From assembly GCF_900114635.1 (NCBI RefSeq), contig NZ_FOTQ01000002.1:62001-126000 (forward strand): a stretch of DNA of 64,000 nucleotides, read 5' to 3'. The stretch is from Shimia aestuarii. GTDB lineage: Bacteria > Pseudomonadota > Alphaproteobacteria > Rhodobacterales > Rhodobacteraceae. Positions within the stretch are counted from its first letter, which is position 1. Each line of letters starts with the position of its first letter. Positions 1 to 9,578 of this stretch are shown here, in pieces. The notes under the pieces are model-generated. The model was not told the DNA's origin. It worked only from the letters and a program-made list of their open reading frames with translations, and made no database searches. The position numbers and the translations under genes were made by a program.

Positions 1-765
1 CGCTTTGGACGCCTTCACGCGGTGCTTGGGCCGGGCATCAACTTTATCGTTCCATTTCTGGATGTTGCACGTCACAAAATTTCGATTCTCGAACGCCAGC
101 TGCCCACGATGAGCCAGGACGCGATCACCTCGGACAACGTGCTCCTGCAGGTGGACACTTCGGTCTTCTACCGCATCATCCAACCGGAAAAGACGGTTTA
201 CCGTATCCGCGACGTGGACGCGGCAATTGCTACCACCGTTGCCGGGATCGTGCGGGCCGAGATTGGCAAGATGGAACTGGACGAGGTACAATCGAACCGC
301 GCGCAGCTGACCTCTGCCATCAAAGCCTCTGTCGAAGACGCCGTGGATGACTGGGGGATCGAGGTGACGCGCTCGGAAATCCTTGATGTCAATCTCGACG
401 CCGCCACCCGCGAAGCGATGCTGCAACAGCTGAACGCCGAACGCGCCCGGCGCGCACAAGTCACCGAGGCCGAAGGCTCCAAGCGCGCAGTGGAACTCAA
501 TGCCGATGCCCAACTTTATGCCGCCGAACAGATTGCCAAGGCCCGTCGCATTCAGGCCGACGCAGAAGCCTATGCAACCGAGGTTGTGGCCAAGGCGATC
601 CGTGAAAACGGCATCGAGGCCGCGCAATACCAGGTTGCCCTGAAACAGGTCGAGGCACTGAACAGCCTTGGTGCCGGACAGGGGCAGCAAACCATCATTG
701 TTCCCGCACAGGCGCTTGAAGCGTTTGGCGACGCGTTCAAAATGCTGAAGGGAACCGGCAAATGA
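1..765 (+). CDS. SPFH/band 7 (stomatin/paraslipin-like) protein, 5' end cut off
   Basis: The frame is open from base 1, so the start lies upstream; the visible part begins RFGRLHAVLGPGINF, the usual entry into the SPFH domain. The SPFH fold occupies roughly the first 130 visible residues. An Ala/Glu/Arg-rich coiled coil follows (about 140-210) and then a short C-terminal tail. The family forms membrane-associated oligomeric rings that scaffold membrane microdomains and protease partners; the N-terminal membrane anchor is outside the window. The stop overlaps the NfeD-like start by 4 bp, the classic stomatin-NfeD operon pairing. GTG at 22 is not a plausible start because it would cut into the domain. 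Confidence 0.92.
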   Translation, partial: RFGRLHAVLGPGINFIVPFLDVARHKISILERQLPTMSQDAITSDNVLLQVDTSVFYRIIQPEKTVYRIRDVDAAIATTVAGIVRAEIGKMELDEVQSNRAQLTSAIKASVEDAVDDWGIEVTRSEILDVNLDAATREAMLQQLNAERARRAQVTEAEGSKRAVELNADAQLYAAEQIAKARRIQADAEAYATEVVAKAIRENGIEAAQYQVALKQVEALNSLGAGQGQQTIIVPAQALEAFGDAFKMLKGTGK

Positions 766-1037
766 GTGAACTCCTGTCAACATGGTGGGTGTGGCTGGCC
801 TTTGCGCTGGTACTCGCGATTCTCGAAGTCCTCGTGCCGGGCTTTGTATTCCTGGGTTTTGCCATCGCAGCGGCGATTGTCGGCCTCATGGTGTTGGGGC
901 CTGCGTCCCTGTTGTCCCTTCCCACGCTGATCCTGATTTTTGCCGCGCTTTCGCTTGCCTCATGGCTGCTGCTACGCCGCTTTTTTGCGCTACCAAAAGG
1001 GCAGGTCAAAACCTTCGATCACGATATCAACGATTGA
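762..1037 (+). CDS. Short NfeD-family membrane protein
   Basis: A 91-residue protein translationally coupled to the SPFH gene by an ATGA overlap. Two to three hydrophobic helices fill residues 8-75 and a short charged tail follows (LRRFFALPKGQVKTF). NfeD proteins are membrane partners of stomatin-like proteins. Most short NfeDs are about 140-150 residues with a C-terminal OB-fold; this one ends right after the membrane part, so the OB-fold is missing. There is no sign of a frameshift, so it appears to be a naturally short form. The family call rests on the operon partner and the topology. Confidence 0.8.
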   Translation: MSELLSTWWVWLAFALVLAILEVLVPGFVFLGFAIAAAIVGLMVLGPASLLSLPTLILIFAALSLASWLLLRRFFALPKGQVKTFDHDIND

Positions 1038-1122
1038 ACCGGACATTCCCGCACGACAAAGCCTATAAAGGGAACTCGCCCCGCATGGGGTGATTCTGCC
1101 TGTCAGCCAAGGAAACCGTTTG

Positions 1123-2565
1123 ATGAGCGATACCGATCAAAGCCAGTACGACCCGGAAGCCCCCACTGCCGACGGCGGCAGCCAGATATTGCGCTTTGGC
1201 TGGGAGGAATGGGTCGGCCTGCCGGATCTCGGCTTGCCCGCGCTCAAGTGCAAGGTCGATACCGGCGCACGCACCTCTTCCCTGCACGCCTTTGACATTG
1301 AGACATTTGGTCCCAAGAACGCGCCGAAAGTCCGTTTTGCCGTGCACCCCATTCCGGGGCGCGACGATCTCGTGATCCCCTGTTCAGCCGATATCATTGA
1401 CCGGCGCACCGTCACATCCTCCAATGGCGAAAGCGAAGAGCGCTACGTGATCAGCTCGACCCTCGTCGTCGGCCACGAAGCCTGGCCGATCGAACTGACC
1501 TTGACGAACCGCCTGGGCATGGCCAGCCACATGCTTTTGGGCCGCGAGGCGCTGCGCGATCACATCTCGATTGTTGCCACGGACCGGTTCTGTCAGCCGG
1601 AACTGAGCTACGACGTCTACCATTCCACCTCCATGCGCAAAGACGCCCCCAAACGCGCCTTGCGCATCGCGGTACTTTCGCGTGAAGACAACTACTCTAC
1701 CCGCCGCCTCGTGGAAGAAGGGGAAAAGCGGGGCCATTCCGTCGAGGTGATCGACACCACCCGATGTTACATGGCGATCAACTCCAAGAACCCCGAAGTG
1801 CATTACGACGGCAAACGTCTGCCCCGCTATGACGCCGTGATCCCGCGTATCGGTGCGTCGATCACGCCCTATGGCACAGCGGTGATCCGTCAGTTCGAGA
1901 CCATCGGAACCTATTGCGTGAACGGCTCTGCAGGCATCACGGCCAGTCGGGACAAGCTGCACGCCCATCAGGTACTGTCACGCCACCGCATCGACATGCC
2001 GGTCACTGCCTTCGCCAACTCGCCCAAGGACACGCGCAACCTGATCGACCTCGTCGGGTCCGCCCCGCTGATCGTCAAGCTTCTGGAAAGCACTCAGGGC
2101 AAAGGGGTCGTGTTGGCCGAAACCAAGAAGGCCGCCGAATCCGTGATCTCCGCGTTCCGGGGTCTCAAGGCCAACTTCCTTGTACAGCAATTCGTCAAGG
2201 AAGCGGCAGGCGAAGACCTGCGCTGTCTCGTGATCGGCAACAAGGTTGTCGGCGCCATGCTGCGCACCGGGGCCGAGGGCGATTTCCGCTCGAACCTGCA
2301 TCAGGGCGGCACCGCGCGCGCCGCGCGCATCTCCAAGGCCGAACGCGACGCCGCGCTCAAGGCGGCCAAGGCGTTTGGACTGAACCTTGCCGGGGTCGAC
2401 CTGCTGCGCAGCTCCGAAGGACCCAAAGTGCTCGAGGTGAACTCGTCCCCCGGGTTGGAGGGCATCGAGAAAGCGACCAAGCGCAACCAGGTGGAAAAAC
2501 TCTACGAAGAGATCGAGCTGCGCGTCCGCCCCGCCCCGGTGCGCCGCCGCAAGACCGCCAAATGA
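1123..2565 (+). CDS. Fusion of RimB-like retropepsin domain and RimK-type ATP-grasp ligase
   Basis: 480 residues from the ATG at 1123, which has AAGGAAA 7-8 bases upstream; an in-frame GTG at 1090 has no such site. Residues 25-165 match the RimB-like putative ATP-dependent zinc protease family (PF05618), with a retropepsin-type [11 protein letters not shown] motif near residue 45. From about residue 178 comes a RimK-type ATP-grasp ligase, with the nucleotide-binding region around [13 protein letters not shown] and the metal-binding EVNSSPG near 438. RimK adds glutamates to the C-terminus of ribosomal protein S6, and the RimB partner is linked to glutamate-tail turnover in pseudomonads. Here both activities would sit in one chain. 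Substrate is inferred. Confidence 0.85.
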   Translation: MSDTDQSQYDPEAPTADGGSQILRFGWEEWVGLPDLGLPALKCKVDTGARTSSLHAFDIETFGPKNAPKVRFAVHPIPGRDDLVIPCSADIIDRRTVTSSNGESEERYVISSTLVVGHEAWPIELTLTNRLGMASHMLLGREALRDHISIVATDRFCQPELSYDVYHSTSMRKDAPKRALRIAVLSREDNYSTRRLVEEGEKRGHSVEVIDTTRCYMAINSKNPEVHYDGKRLPRYDAVIPRIGASITPYGTAVIRQFETIGTYCVNGSAGITASRDKLHAHQVLSRHRIDMPVTAFANSPKDTRNLIDLVGSAPLIVKLLESTQGKGVVLAETKKAAESVISAFRGLKANFLVQQFVKEAAGEDLRCLVIGNKVVGAMLRTGAEGDFRSNLHQGGTARAARISKAERDAALKAAKAFGLNLAGVDLLRSSEGPKVLEVNSSPGLEGIEKATKRNQVEKLYEEIELRVRPAPVRRRKTAK

Positions 2566-2688
2566 CTGCGAGCAGATCTCGCCCGGAATACGCACAAGGG
2601 TGTCATCGGCAAAATGCCTCGTTTCGACCTCTGGACCTCGCCCGGCATATTCCCTATATGAACACTCAGGAATGACGCAGGACATGAC

Positions 2689-3051
2689 ATGACCCAGGCA
2701 CCAGACCCCGTAGAAGGCACCCCCCTGATTGCCCCCTCCAGCACGGATCACCCCCTGCACGAGCAGGCGGTCGAAGCCTGTCGGAGCGTCTATGACCCTG
2801 AAATTCCGGTCAATATCTATGACCTTGGGCTTGTCTACACGATCGAGATTTCCGAAGAAAACGATGTGCACATCATCATGACCCTCACCGCGCCGGGTTG
2901 TCCGGTGGCGGGCGAAATGCCCGGCTGGGTTCAGGAAGCCGTGGCTGGCGTGGCCGGCGTGCGCAACGTCACGGTTGAACTGGTCTGGTCGCCCCCGTGG
3001 GGCATGGAGATGATGTCCGATGAAGCCCGGCTTGAACTCGGCTTCATGTAA
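2689..3051 (+). CDS. sufT: SufT, MIP18/DUF59-family Fe-S assembly protein
   Basis: A 120-residue MIP18/DUF59 protein. The core [16 protein letters not shown] is near residue 32 and the invariant Cys-containing [12 protein letters not shown] near 65-75. SufT proteins help mature iron-sulfur proteins, probably during cluster transfer. A SufA-type carrier lies 1.4 kb downstream on the same strand, with a glycerophosphodiesterase between them, so this may be a relic of a suf locus; the rest of suf is not in the window. The 123-bp upstream gap holds no gene. Confidence 0.85.
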   Translation: MTQAPDPVEGTPLIAPSSTDHPLHEQAVEACRSVYDPEIPVNIYDLGLVYTIEISEENDVHIIMTLTAPGCPVAGEMPGWVQEAVAGVAGVRNVTVELVWSPPWGMEMMSDEARLELGFM

Positions 3052-3155
3052 AACCGTTACCCAAGCATCATCATTCCTTTACCGGGCTGCCAAAGCCCTG
3101 TCATATTGGCACGACAAGACACGGACATTATTCCAACTTATGGGAGTGTCCGCAG

Positions 3156-4364
3156 ATGTTGCGCACTATTCTTCTCACTGGCCTTGCCATCGCCCCGATC
3201 CCGGCGCTTGCCGCCGAGGTCGAACTGGGCCCCCGCCCCTATTACCTGATTGACCAGATGCAGGACGGCCCGCTGAAACAGCGGCTGGAATCCTGCAAGG
3301 ACATGACGATGAAGCCGCACCCCTTTTCCATCGGACACCGCGGCGCGCCGCTGATGTTCCCCGAACACACCGTCGAATCCAACCGTGCGGCGGCCCGCAT
3401 GGGGGCCGGCATTCTCGAATGCGATGTAACCTTCACCAAGGACAAGGAACTGGTCTGCCGTCACGCCCAGAACGACCTGCACACCACCACCAACATCCTT
3501 GCCACCGAACTGGCCGACAAATGCACCGCAGGCTTCTCGCCAGCCAACGGCGACAGCAAGGCCAGCGCCGAATGCCGCACCTCGGATATTACCTTGGCCG
3601 AGTTTCGCAGCCTGAACGGCAAGATGGACGCCGCCGACAAATCGGCCACCACCGTCACGGCCTACCTTGACGGCACAGCTGGCTGGCGCACCGATCTTTA
3701 CGCCACCAAAGGCACGCTGATGACCCACGCGGAATCGATCGCCCTGTTCCGAGATCTCGGCGCCAAATTCACGCCCGAACTGAAAAGCCCCTCGGTCGAA
3801 ATGCCTTTCGATGGCTTCACCCAGGCCGACTATGCCCAGAAGCTGATCGACGAATACAAGGCCGCAGGCGTTCCGGCCACGGATGTCTGGGCTCAATCGT
3901 TCAACCTTGAAGACGTCCTATACTGGGTTGAAAACGAACCAGAATTCGGAAAACAGGCCGTCTTTCTTGACGCGTCCTACAACATCGATGGCTTCAATCC
4001 CAACGATGCTGCAACCTTCCCGTATGACTTTGCCGACCTCAAGGCCAAGGGTGTCAACTACATCGCTCCGCCAATGTGGATGCTGGTCGCCGTCGAAAAT
4101 GACAGGATTGTCCGCTCGGCCTATGCAAAGGCCGCCAACGACGCCGGTCTCAAGCTGATCACCTGGACCCTTGAACGCTCCGGTCCGCTCGCCAATGGCG
4201 GTGGCTGGTACTTCCAGTCGATCAAGGATGTGACCGGCAATGACGCGATGTATTTCGAGCTTCTGCACGTGCTGGCGCAGGACGTTGGTATCAAAGGCAT
4301 GTTCTCGGACTGGCCCGCGACCGTCACCTACTACGCCAACTGCCTCCTGTCCGACGCGTCCTGA
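3156..4364 (+). CDS. Periplasmic glycerophosphodiester phosphodiesterase
   Basis: A 402-residue GDPD-family enzyme that hydrolyses glycerophosphodiesters to glycerol 3-phosphate and an alcohol. A cleavable signal peptide ([19 protein letters not shown]) points to the periplasm. The catalytic signature is clear: [12 protein letters not shown] near residue 63, the metal-binding [12 protein letters not shown] near 87, and a second His in [11 protein letters not shown]. The length suits the large GlpQ-like class rather than the 250-residue cytoplasmic class. It is followed by a GC-rich hairpin. It could serve phospholipid-headgroup scavenging under phosphate stress, but I see no PHO box. Confidence 0.9.
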   Translation: MLRTILLTGLAIAPIPALAAEVELGPRPYYLIDQMQDGPLKQRLESCKDMTMKPHPFSIGHRGAPLMFPEHTVESNRAAARMGAGILECDVTFTKDKELVCRHAQNDLHTTTNILATELADKCTAGFSPANGDSKASAECRTSDITLAEFRSLNGKMDAADKSATTVTAYLDGTAGWRTDLYATKGTLMTHAESIALFRDLGAKFTPELKSPSVEMPFDGFTQADYAQKLIDEYKAAGVPATDVWAQSFNLEDVLYWVENEPEFGKQAVFLDASYNIDGFNPNDAATFPYDFADLKAKGVNYIAPPMWMLVAVENDRIVRSAYAKAANDAGLKLITWTLERSGPLANGGGWYFQSIKDVTGNDAMYFELLHVLAQDVGIKGMFSDWPATVTYYANCLLSDAS

Positions 4365-4383
4365 TCCGACACATCAATCCCAT

Positions 4384-4407
4384 GCCCCGCCGCATTTTCG
4401 GCGGGGC
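4384..4407 (+). terminator. GC-rich hairpin after the phosphodiesterase gene
   Basis: GCCCCGCCG and CGGCGGGGC form a perfect 9-bp stem around a CATTTT loop, 20 bases after the stop codon. No strong U tract follows, so termination efficiency is uncertain. Confidence 0.55.
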
Positions 4408-4467
4408 GACCTTGATACCCCCGCAATCCTGACCTATTTTGTCGTGGAAACGCGAGGAAATAACCCC

Positions 4468-4878
4468 ATGTTCGGTATCCACGAAAAACAGGCCGTCACC
4501 ATCACCCCGGCCGCCGCTGCGCAAATCCGCAAGCTGATGGACAAGGACGGCCATGCCGGCCTGCGCATCGGTGTGAAAAAGGGCGGCTGTGCGGGCATGG
4601 AATACACCATGGACTACGTTAACGAGACCGACCCGCATGACGAGGTGGTCGAACAGGACGGCGCCCGCGTGATGATCGCCCCCATGGCCCAGATGTTTCT
4701 TTTCGGGACCGAGATCGACTACCACGTATCCCTGCTGGAATCCGGCTTCAAGTTCAACAACCCGAACGTTGCCGATGCCTGCGGTTGCGGCGAATCGATC
4801 AAGTTCAAGGACATCGACGAACTGGCCGGGGAACAGGCCACCGAACAGGCCACGGGCGCCCCGCCCCGTCTGGGCTGA
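4468..4878 (+). CDS. SufA/HesB-type iron-sulfur cluster carrier
   Basis: 136 residues from the ATG at 4468, which has GAGGAAA upstream at good spacing. An A-type carrier: the conserved cysteines are visible as KKGGCAGMEY (about residue 42) and the C-terminal ACGCGES pair (about 110). These ligate the transferred 2Fe-2S or 4Fe-4S cluster. After the pair there is an unusual 25-residue tail rich in Glu, Ala and Thr (GEQATEQATG). The sufT gene upstream supports a role in Fe-S maturation. ErpA versus SufA cannot be decided here; I favour SufA because of sufT. Confidence 0.85.
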   Translation: MFGIHEKQAVTITPAAAAQIRKLMDKDGHAGLRIGVKKGGCAGMEYTMDYVNETDPHDEVVEQDGARVMIAPMAQMFLFGTEIDYHVSLLESGFKFNNPNVADACGCGESIKFKDIDELAGEQATEQATGAPPRLG

Positions 4879-4950
4879 TCCACCCCCTTGACCTCGTTCA
4901 CATCAACACTCAAAACCGTTCAAACGATATTTGAATGATGAGGGTTGAAC

Positions 4951-5700
4951 ATGCGTCGCAAACTGGCCGCCGGGAACTGGAAAATGAACGGTCTGGGCGA
5001 TGCCCTCGTCGAATTGCGCACCTTGGCCGACGCTCCCGCGCCAAACGAGACTGACATCCTGATCTGCCCCCCGGCGACGCTTCTCTCCCGCGCTGCCGAC
5101 GCTGTCCGCCACAGCGCCGTTGCCCTCGGTGGACAGGATTGCCACGCCAATGGGTCGGGCGCGCATACCGGCGAGATTTCCGCCGAAATGCTGCGCGACG
5201 CCGGAGCCAGCGCGGTGATCCTCGGCCATTCCGAACGCCGCGAAGACCACGACGAACATGACGAAGACGTGCGCGCCAAGGCCCGCGCTGCCTGGGCCGC
5301 CGGTCTGACCGCGATTGTGTGCATGGGCGAAAGCCTTGCCCAACGCGAGGCCGACAACACGCTCGACATCATCGGCGGCCAGTTGGCCGGGTCGATCCCG
5401 GATAACGCAACCGGCGAAAACCTGGTTGTGGCTTATGAACCGATCTGGGCCATTGGCACGGGCCGGGTTCCGACGATCGCCCAGATTGGCGAAGTGCATG
5501 ATTTCATCCGCGCCCGCCTCGAACGCCGCTTCGGCCCAGGCGTGGGTCGCTCCGTGCGCCTGCTCTATGGCGGTTCGGTCAAGCCGGAAAATGCCTCCGA
5601 AATCTTCTCGGTCCCGAATGTCGACGGCGCCCTCGTGGGCGGCGCCAGCCTCAAGTCCGCCGATTTCCGCGCCATCATTGACGCGCTCTCCGCCGCCTGA
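4951..5700 (+). CDS. tpiA: Triosephosphate isomerase
   Basis: 249 residues with all catalytic elements of TpiA: Lys in AGNWKMNG (about residue 11), His in ILGHSERR (about 92), Glu in [13 protein letters not shown] (about 160) and the phosphate loop LLYGGSV. It interconverts dihydroxyacetone phosphate and glyceraldehyde 3-phosphate in the cytosol. The start is the ATG at 4951, with ATGAGGG just upstream; a TTG two codons earlier is less likely. It appears monocistronic. Confidence 0.97.
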   Translation: MRRKLAAGNWKMNGLGDALVELRTLADAPAPNETDILICPPATLLSRAADAVRHSAVALGGQDCHANGSGAHTGEISAEMLRDAGASAVILGHSERREDHDEHDEDVRAKARAAWAAGLTAIVCMGESLAQREADNTLDIIGGQLAGSIPDNATGENLVVAYEPIWAIGTGRVPTIAQIGEVHDFIRARLERRFGPGVGRSVRLLYGGSVKPENASEIFSVPNVDGALVGGASLKSADFRAIIDALSAA

Positions 5701-5794
5701 CCCCCAATAGGTCGTTTTTTTCCCGTTTCCGTCCCGCCCGGACATGCGCCGGGCCTCGACTTTCCGCAGGCTGTTGCCGACCACCGGGGGAAAC

Positions 5795-6223
5795 ATGACA
5801 ACAAACGGACATTGCCTGTGCGGGCAAACCCGCTGGGAGTTTGACGGCGACGCGACTTGGTCCTGCTATTGCCATTGCGACGACTGCCGTCGCAATTGTG
5901 CGGCCCCGGTCGTCGCCTGGATCGGCGTTCCGCTTTGTCAGTTCCGCTGGACCGGCGCGGCGCCCAAAACGCGGCAAAGCTCTCCTGGCGTCTACCGCCA
6001 CTTCTGCGCTTCCTGCGGCTCACCGATGGCATTCGAAGCCGACCACTACGCTGGCGGCATGCATCTCTACGCGGCCTCTCTGGAAGACCCCGAGCACTTC
6101 TCCCCGACATTCCATGTCAATGTCCAAAGCAAACTGCCCTGGCTGGAGATCTCGGACAGCTTGCCGATATACGAAGGCACCCTCCTCCACGCCCCCAAGG
6201 ATCTTGGTGAGCTTTCTCGCTGA
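5795..6223 (+). CDS. GFA-family (CENP-V/GFA domain) zinc protein
   Basis: 142 residues. The zinc-binding cysteines of the GFA fold are all present: HCLCG near residue 7, CYCHCDDCRR near 25 and FCASCGSP near 70. The family was named for glutathione-dependent formaldehyde activation, but most members have no proven activity. The start is the ATG at 5795, preceded by a G-run (CCGGGGGAAAC). A modular repeat element begins 8 bases after the stop. A second, divergent GFA protein lies at 26419-26838. Confidence 0.88.
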   Translation: MTTNGHCLCGQTRWEFDGDATWSCYCHCDDCRRNCAAPVVAWIGVPLCQFRWTGAAPKTRQSSPGVYRHFCASCGSPMAFEADHYAGGMHLYAASLEDPEHFSPTFHVNVQSKLPWLEISDSLPIYEGTLLHAPKDLGELSR

Positions 6224-6230
6224 CCTGCCA

Positions 6231-6292
6231 TTTCCTTTTGCCAGAAATATCCCGGGGGAGTCGTCGTTTGCGACGACGGGGGCAGCGCCCCC
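6231..6292. repeat. Modular intergenic element, copy a (with palindrome and G/C hairpin)
   Basis: Starts 8 bases after the GFA stop. The T-rich arm TTTCCTTTTGCCAGAAATAT runs into a CCCGGGGG core, followed by a GTCGTCG/CGACGAC hairpin (6260-6277) and a GGGGGC/GCCCCC hairpin (6278-6292). The same order of modules, with different hairpin sequences, recurs at 54713-54788 and in reverse at 58381-58439. Confidence 0.75.
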
Positions 6293-6307
6293 TCCCACCT
6301 CCACAAC

Positions 6308-6350
6308 AAAAAAAACGGCCCCCGCAAATCTGCCGGGGCCGCTTCCTTTT
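6308..6350 (-). terminator. Terminator of the dctPQM operon
   Basis: CGGCCCC (6316-6322) pairs with GGGGCCG (6335-6341). On the minus strand the stem is followed by a T run (the A run at 6308-6315), immediately after the dctM stop at 6366. The plus strand also shows CTTCCTTTT after the stem, so it may work in both directions. Confidence 0.75.
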
Positions 6351-6365
6351 CTCTCGTCACCAACG

Positions 6366-7745
6366 CTAGTTGGTTATGATCTCTGGTCCCATGAACGTGT
6401 TGGGCAGGAAGGTCGAGATCGCCGGTATATAGGTCACCATGATCAGGAACACGAAGAGCACGGCGAGGAACGGCAGCGCGGCGCGCACAACCCCCATCAT
6501 CGGCATTCCCGCAACCCCCGAGGTCACGAACAGGTTGAGCCCCACAGGTGGCGTGATCATCCCGATCTCCATGTTCACCACCATGATGATACCCAGGTGG
6601 ATCGGGTCGATGCCCAGCTGGATCGCGATCGGGAACACCAGCGGCGCCACGATCACAAGGAGGCCCGACGGCTCCATGAACTGACCACCGATCAACAGGA
6701 TGACGTTGACCACGATCAGGAACATCACCGGACCAAAGCCCGCGCTCAGCATCGCACCGGCGATGTGCTGCGGCACCTGCTGTTCGGTCAGAACATGCTT
6801 GAGGATCAGCGCGTTCGCGATCACGAACAACAGCGTCACGGTCAGCTTGCCCGCCTCGAACAGCGTGTGCTTGGTATCGCCATGGAAGAAGGCCGTGATC
6901 AGCGCGTAAGGCTTGCGCAGCAGGCTCGACTTCTCACCACCATTGGCCTCTTCCGAGAGTGGTCCCATGTCCTTGTAGATGAAGGATGCGATCAGGAAGG
7001 AATAGACGGCGGCCACGGCGGCGGCTTCAGTTGGGGTAAAGATCCCCCCGTAGATCCCACCAAGGATGATCACGATCAGGAACAGACCCCAGCCGGCCTC
7101 GCGGCCCGCGGTAAAGATCTCGCCCCAGCCCAGCCAGTCACCCTTGGGCAGGTTCTTGACCTTGGCCATGACATAAATCGTCACCATCAGCATGACACCG
7201 GCCATCAGGCCCGGAATGACCCCGGCAAGGAACATCCGCCCCACCGACACTTCGACGGCGGCGGCGTAAACCACCATCACGATCGACGGCGGGATCAGGA
7301 TGCCCAGCGTACCCGCGTTACAGATCACACCGGCGGCGAATTCCTTGGAATAGCCCACCTGCCGCATGCCCGCGATCACGATCGACCCGATCGCCACAAC
7401 GGTTGCCGGAGACGACCCCGACAGGGCCGCGAACATCATACAGGCAAACACACCCGCAATCGCCAGACCGCCCGGAAGATGGCCCACACAGGCAATCGAG
7501 AACCGGATGATGCGGCGCGCCACGCCCCCGGTCGTCATGAAAGACGACGCAAGGATGAAGAACGGGATCGCAAGAAGGGTGAAATGCCCTTCAAAGGCTT
7601 CGAACAGGGTCCCCGCAACCGACGCCAGCGTCGCGTCCGAGAACAACAGCAAGAACATGATCGAGCTCAGACCAAGGGAAACCGCAATCGGAACCCCGAT
7701 CAGCAAGAGGCCGATCACCATCGCAAACAAGAGAACCACTTCCAT
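6366..7745 (-). CDS. dctM: TRAP transporter large permease DctM
   Basis: 459 residues with about 12 hydrophobic segments. It is the large integral-membrane subunit of a tripartite ATP-independent periplasmic transporter, which imports organic acids using the sodium or proton gradient. Family motifs include GSSPATVVAIGSI near residue 115 and a MITPPVGLNLF segment near 408. It overlaps the dctQ stop by one base and is the last gene of dctPQM, with a terminator directly after it. Slightly longer than classical DctM (about 440), because of a charged cytoplasmic insert near 270-290. Confidence 0.95.
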   Translation of the reverse strand: MEVVLLFAMVIGLLLIGVPIAVSLGLSSIMFLLLFSDATLASVAGTLFEAFEGHFTLLAIPFFILASSFMTTGGVARRIIRFSIACVGHLPGGLAIAGVFACMMFAALSGSSPATVVAIGSIVIAGMRQVGYSKEFAAGVICNAGTLGILIPPSIVMVVYAAAVEVSVGRMFLAGVIPGLMAGVMLMVTIYVMAKVKNLPKGDWLGWGEIFTAGREAGWGLFLIVIILGGIYGGIFTPTEAAAVAAVYSFLIASFIYKDMGPLSEEANGGEKSSLLRKPYALITAFFHGDTKHTLFEAGKLTVTLLFVIANALILKHVLTEQQVPQHIAGAMLSAGFGPVMFLIVVNVILLIGGQFMEPSGLLVIVAPLVFPIAIQLGIDPIHLGIIMVVNMEIGMITPPVGLNLFVTSGVAGMPMMGVVRAALPFLAVLFVFLIMVTYIPAISTFLPNTFMGPEIITN

Positions 7746-8410
7746 CAGTCATGCTCCCCTTGCTGAGCGCGTACTTCTTCAATCTCGTCTTCCACCTCAT
7801 GACTTGCCACCAGACGGTCGGTCTCACCGCGCCAGATCTGAAGGGCCGCCTGGAAAAAGCGGAAGGTCAAAAGGAACATCGACACCGGCAACACGAGATA
7901 CGGCACCACCTTGGGCAGCTTCTCGTATTCCTCGCCATAGTTGATCCAGTCTTCAAGGAAGCTCAGGAATCCGACCATCGGCACGTCCTGCACTTCGTAG
8001 AAGGACTGGCTGCGGAACTTGTCCTCGAACCCGGTCGGGAACCAGCGCCCGGAGGTCGGCGGCAAGTCGGCAAAGACGGCCCAGTAATCATAGGCACCCT
8101 TGAGGAGCAACATCGAGAAGACGAGGCAGCATGCCACCGAGATCATCCCCATGATGCGCGCCACGCCCGGCGACACCATGTTCAGAATGGCGTCCACCCC
8201 AAGGTGGCTGTGTTTCTTGACCGCATAAGAGGCACCCAAGAGCACCAGCCAGCCGAACATGAACACTGTAAGTTCCAGCGCCCAGAGAATATTAGAGTTG
8301 AACCCGAAGCGGGCAATGACGTTGGCGAAGGTCACCGCTGTCATGAGCCCGAGGAGTATCGCGATCAGCGTCTCCTCGATCCGGTCCACAAAGCTATGTT
8401 TGTGATGCAT
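7745..8410 (-). CDS. dctQ: TRAP transporter small permease DctQ
   Basis: 221 residues with four predicted membrane helices; the small integral-membrane subunit linking DctP and DctM. Between helices 3 and 4 there is an insert of roughly 60 residues (about 105-165, containing PPTSGRWFPTGFEDKF) that minimal DctQ proteins lack. Translationally coupled to dctM (ATGA). Separated from dctP by 163 bp containing a strong hairpin. Confidence 0.93.
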   Translation of the reverse strand: MHHKHSFVDRIEETLIAILLGLMTAVTFANVIARFGFNSNILWALELTVFMFGWLVLLGASYAVKKHSHLGVDAILNMVSPGVARIMGMISVACCLVFSMLLLKGAYDYWAVFADLPPTSGRWFPTGFEDKFRSQSFYEVQDVPMVGFLSFLEDWINYGEEYEKLPKVVPYLVLPVSMFLLTFRFFQAALQIWRGETDRLVASHEVEDEIEEVRAQQGEHD

Positions 8411-8501
8411 TGTTCCCGTGTCCCGTGGTTTTGGAGCAAATCGGCCCTTCCCTGTTCAGGCAGGGTCATTCGGGGCCTGATTTCACTCTCTTGATACAAG
8501 T

Positions 8502-8527
8502 CGGGCGGACCATTCGCGGCCCGCCCG
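8502..8527. promoter_or_regulatory. Hairpin between dctP and dctQ
   Basis: CGGGCGG and CCGCCCG form a perfect 7-bp stem around a 12-base loop, between the dctP stop and the dctQ start. No T run follows on either strand. Hairpins here are common in TRAP operons and probably protect the abundant dctP transcript; that role is inferred. Confidence 0.55.
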
Positions 8528-8573
8528 CCTCATTTTCACTGTCCCATGAAAATTTCCTGCAAGTCAGCGCGAC

Positions 8574-9578
8574 TTACATCGCCGCGTTGATGGCCTGTGC
8601 CGCGTCGATGTTTTCCTGGCCTACGTCATCCGAGAACTTGTCCCAGACGGGCTTCATCACGTCGACCCATTCCTGACGTTGTTCTGCGGTCAGGCTGCGG
8701 ATCGTGCCGCCGGCGTCGATGATCGACTGCTTGGCCGCGTTGTTTACGGCGGTCGACTCGGCGTTACGCACTTCGGTCACTTCCGACAGAATGGTCAGGA
8801 ACTGGTCACGCACGTCGGGCTCCAGGCTGTCCAGCCAGTCAACAGAGGTCACGACGAGATAGTCGATGATGCCGTGGTTGGTTTCGGTCACGCCGTCCTG
8901 AACTTCAAAGAACTTCTTGCCGTAGATGTTCGACCAGGTGTTCTCCTGTCCGTCCACAACGCCCTGCTGCAGCGCGCCGTACACTTCCGAGAAGGCCATT
9001 TTCTGGGGCGAACCACCGATGGCTTCCATCTGGGCAACCAGCACGTCCGACGACTGAACGCGGAACTTGAGACCGTTTGCATCCGACGGCGAAACCAGCG
9101 GCACGTTGGCCGACATCTGCTTCATGCCATTGTGCCAGTAGGCCAGACCCTGCAGGCCGCGGCGCTGCATGCTGTCCAGAAGGCCCTGACCTGCGTCCGA
9201 CGCCTGGAAGGCATCAACCGCGTTCACGTCCTTGAACATGAAGGGCAGATCGAAGATGCGGAATTTCTTGGTGAACTTCTCGAATTTCGACAGCGACGGT
9301 GCGGCAAGCTGCACGTCGCCCTGCAACATGGCTTCGAGAACCTTGTTGTCGTTGTAAAGCGTCGAGTTCGGGAAGACTTCCATGCAGGCCTTGCCGTTCA
9401 TCTCTTCATTCACGCGCTGTTCAAGCAGCGACGCGGCGATCCCCTTGGGGTGCTTGTCGGTGTTGGTCACGTGGCTGAACTTGATGACGATCTCGCCGTC
9501 ATCACAGGCGGCCTGCGCGGCGGTTCCGGCGGTCACGGCCAGTGCGAGCGCCGTTGCGGCTGTGGTCAGAAATTTCAT
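8574..9578 (-). CDS. dctP: TRAP transporter periplasmic substrate-binding protein DctP
   Basis: 334 residues with a clear signal peptide cleaved after GTAAQA (about residue 23). DctP-family features: IVIKFSHVTNTDKHPKG near the N-terminus, the conserved Arg in GLKFRVQSSDV (about 172) that binds the substrate carboxylate, and GQENTWSNIYGKKF near 210. It delivers a carboxylate, probably a C4-dicarboxylate, to DctQM. The exact substrate cannot be read. The upstream gap of 359 bp contains two tandem dyads that look like activator sites. Confidence 0.93.
   Translation of the reverse strand: MKFLTTAATALALAVTAGTAAQAACDDGEIVIKFSHVTNTDKHPKGIAASLLEQRVNEEMNGKACMEVFPNSTLYNDNKVLEAMLQGDVQLAAPSLSKFEKFTKKFRIFDLPFMFKDVNAVDAFQASDAGQGLLDSMQRRGLQGLAYWHNGMKQMSANVPLVSPSDANGLKFRVQSSDVLVAQMEAIGGSPQKMAFSEVYGALQQGVVDGQENTWSNIYGKKFFEVQDGVTETNHGIIDYLVVTSVDWLDSLEPDVRDQFLTILSEVTEVRNAESTAVNNAAKQSIIDAGGTIRSLTAEQRQEWVDVMKPVWDKFSDDVGQENIDAAQAINAAM

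Noticed and set aside
5715-5754. Hairpin GCCCGG/CCGGGC with a preceding T run after tpiA
   Set aside because: The T run comes before the stem on the plus strand and no minus-strand gene ends there, so I did not call a terminator.
5841-7766. A 641-codon plus-strand frame opposite dctM
   Set aside because: It is antisense to a clear TRAP permease, His/Arg/Asp-rich as expected for the complement of GC-rich coding DNA, and starts inside the GFA gene.
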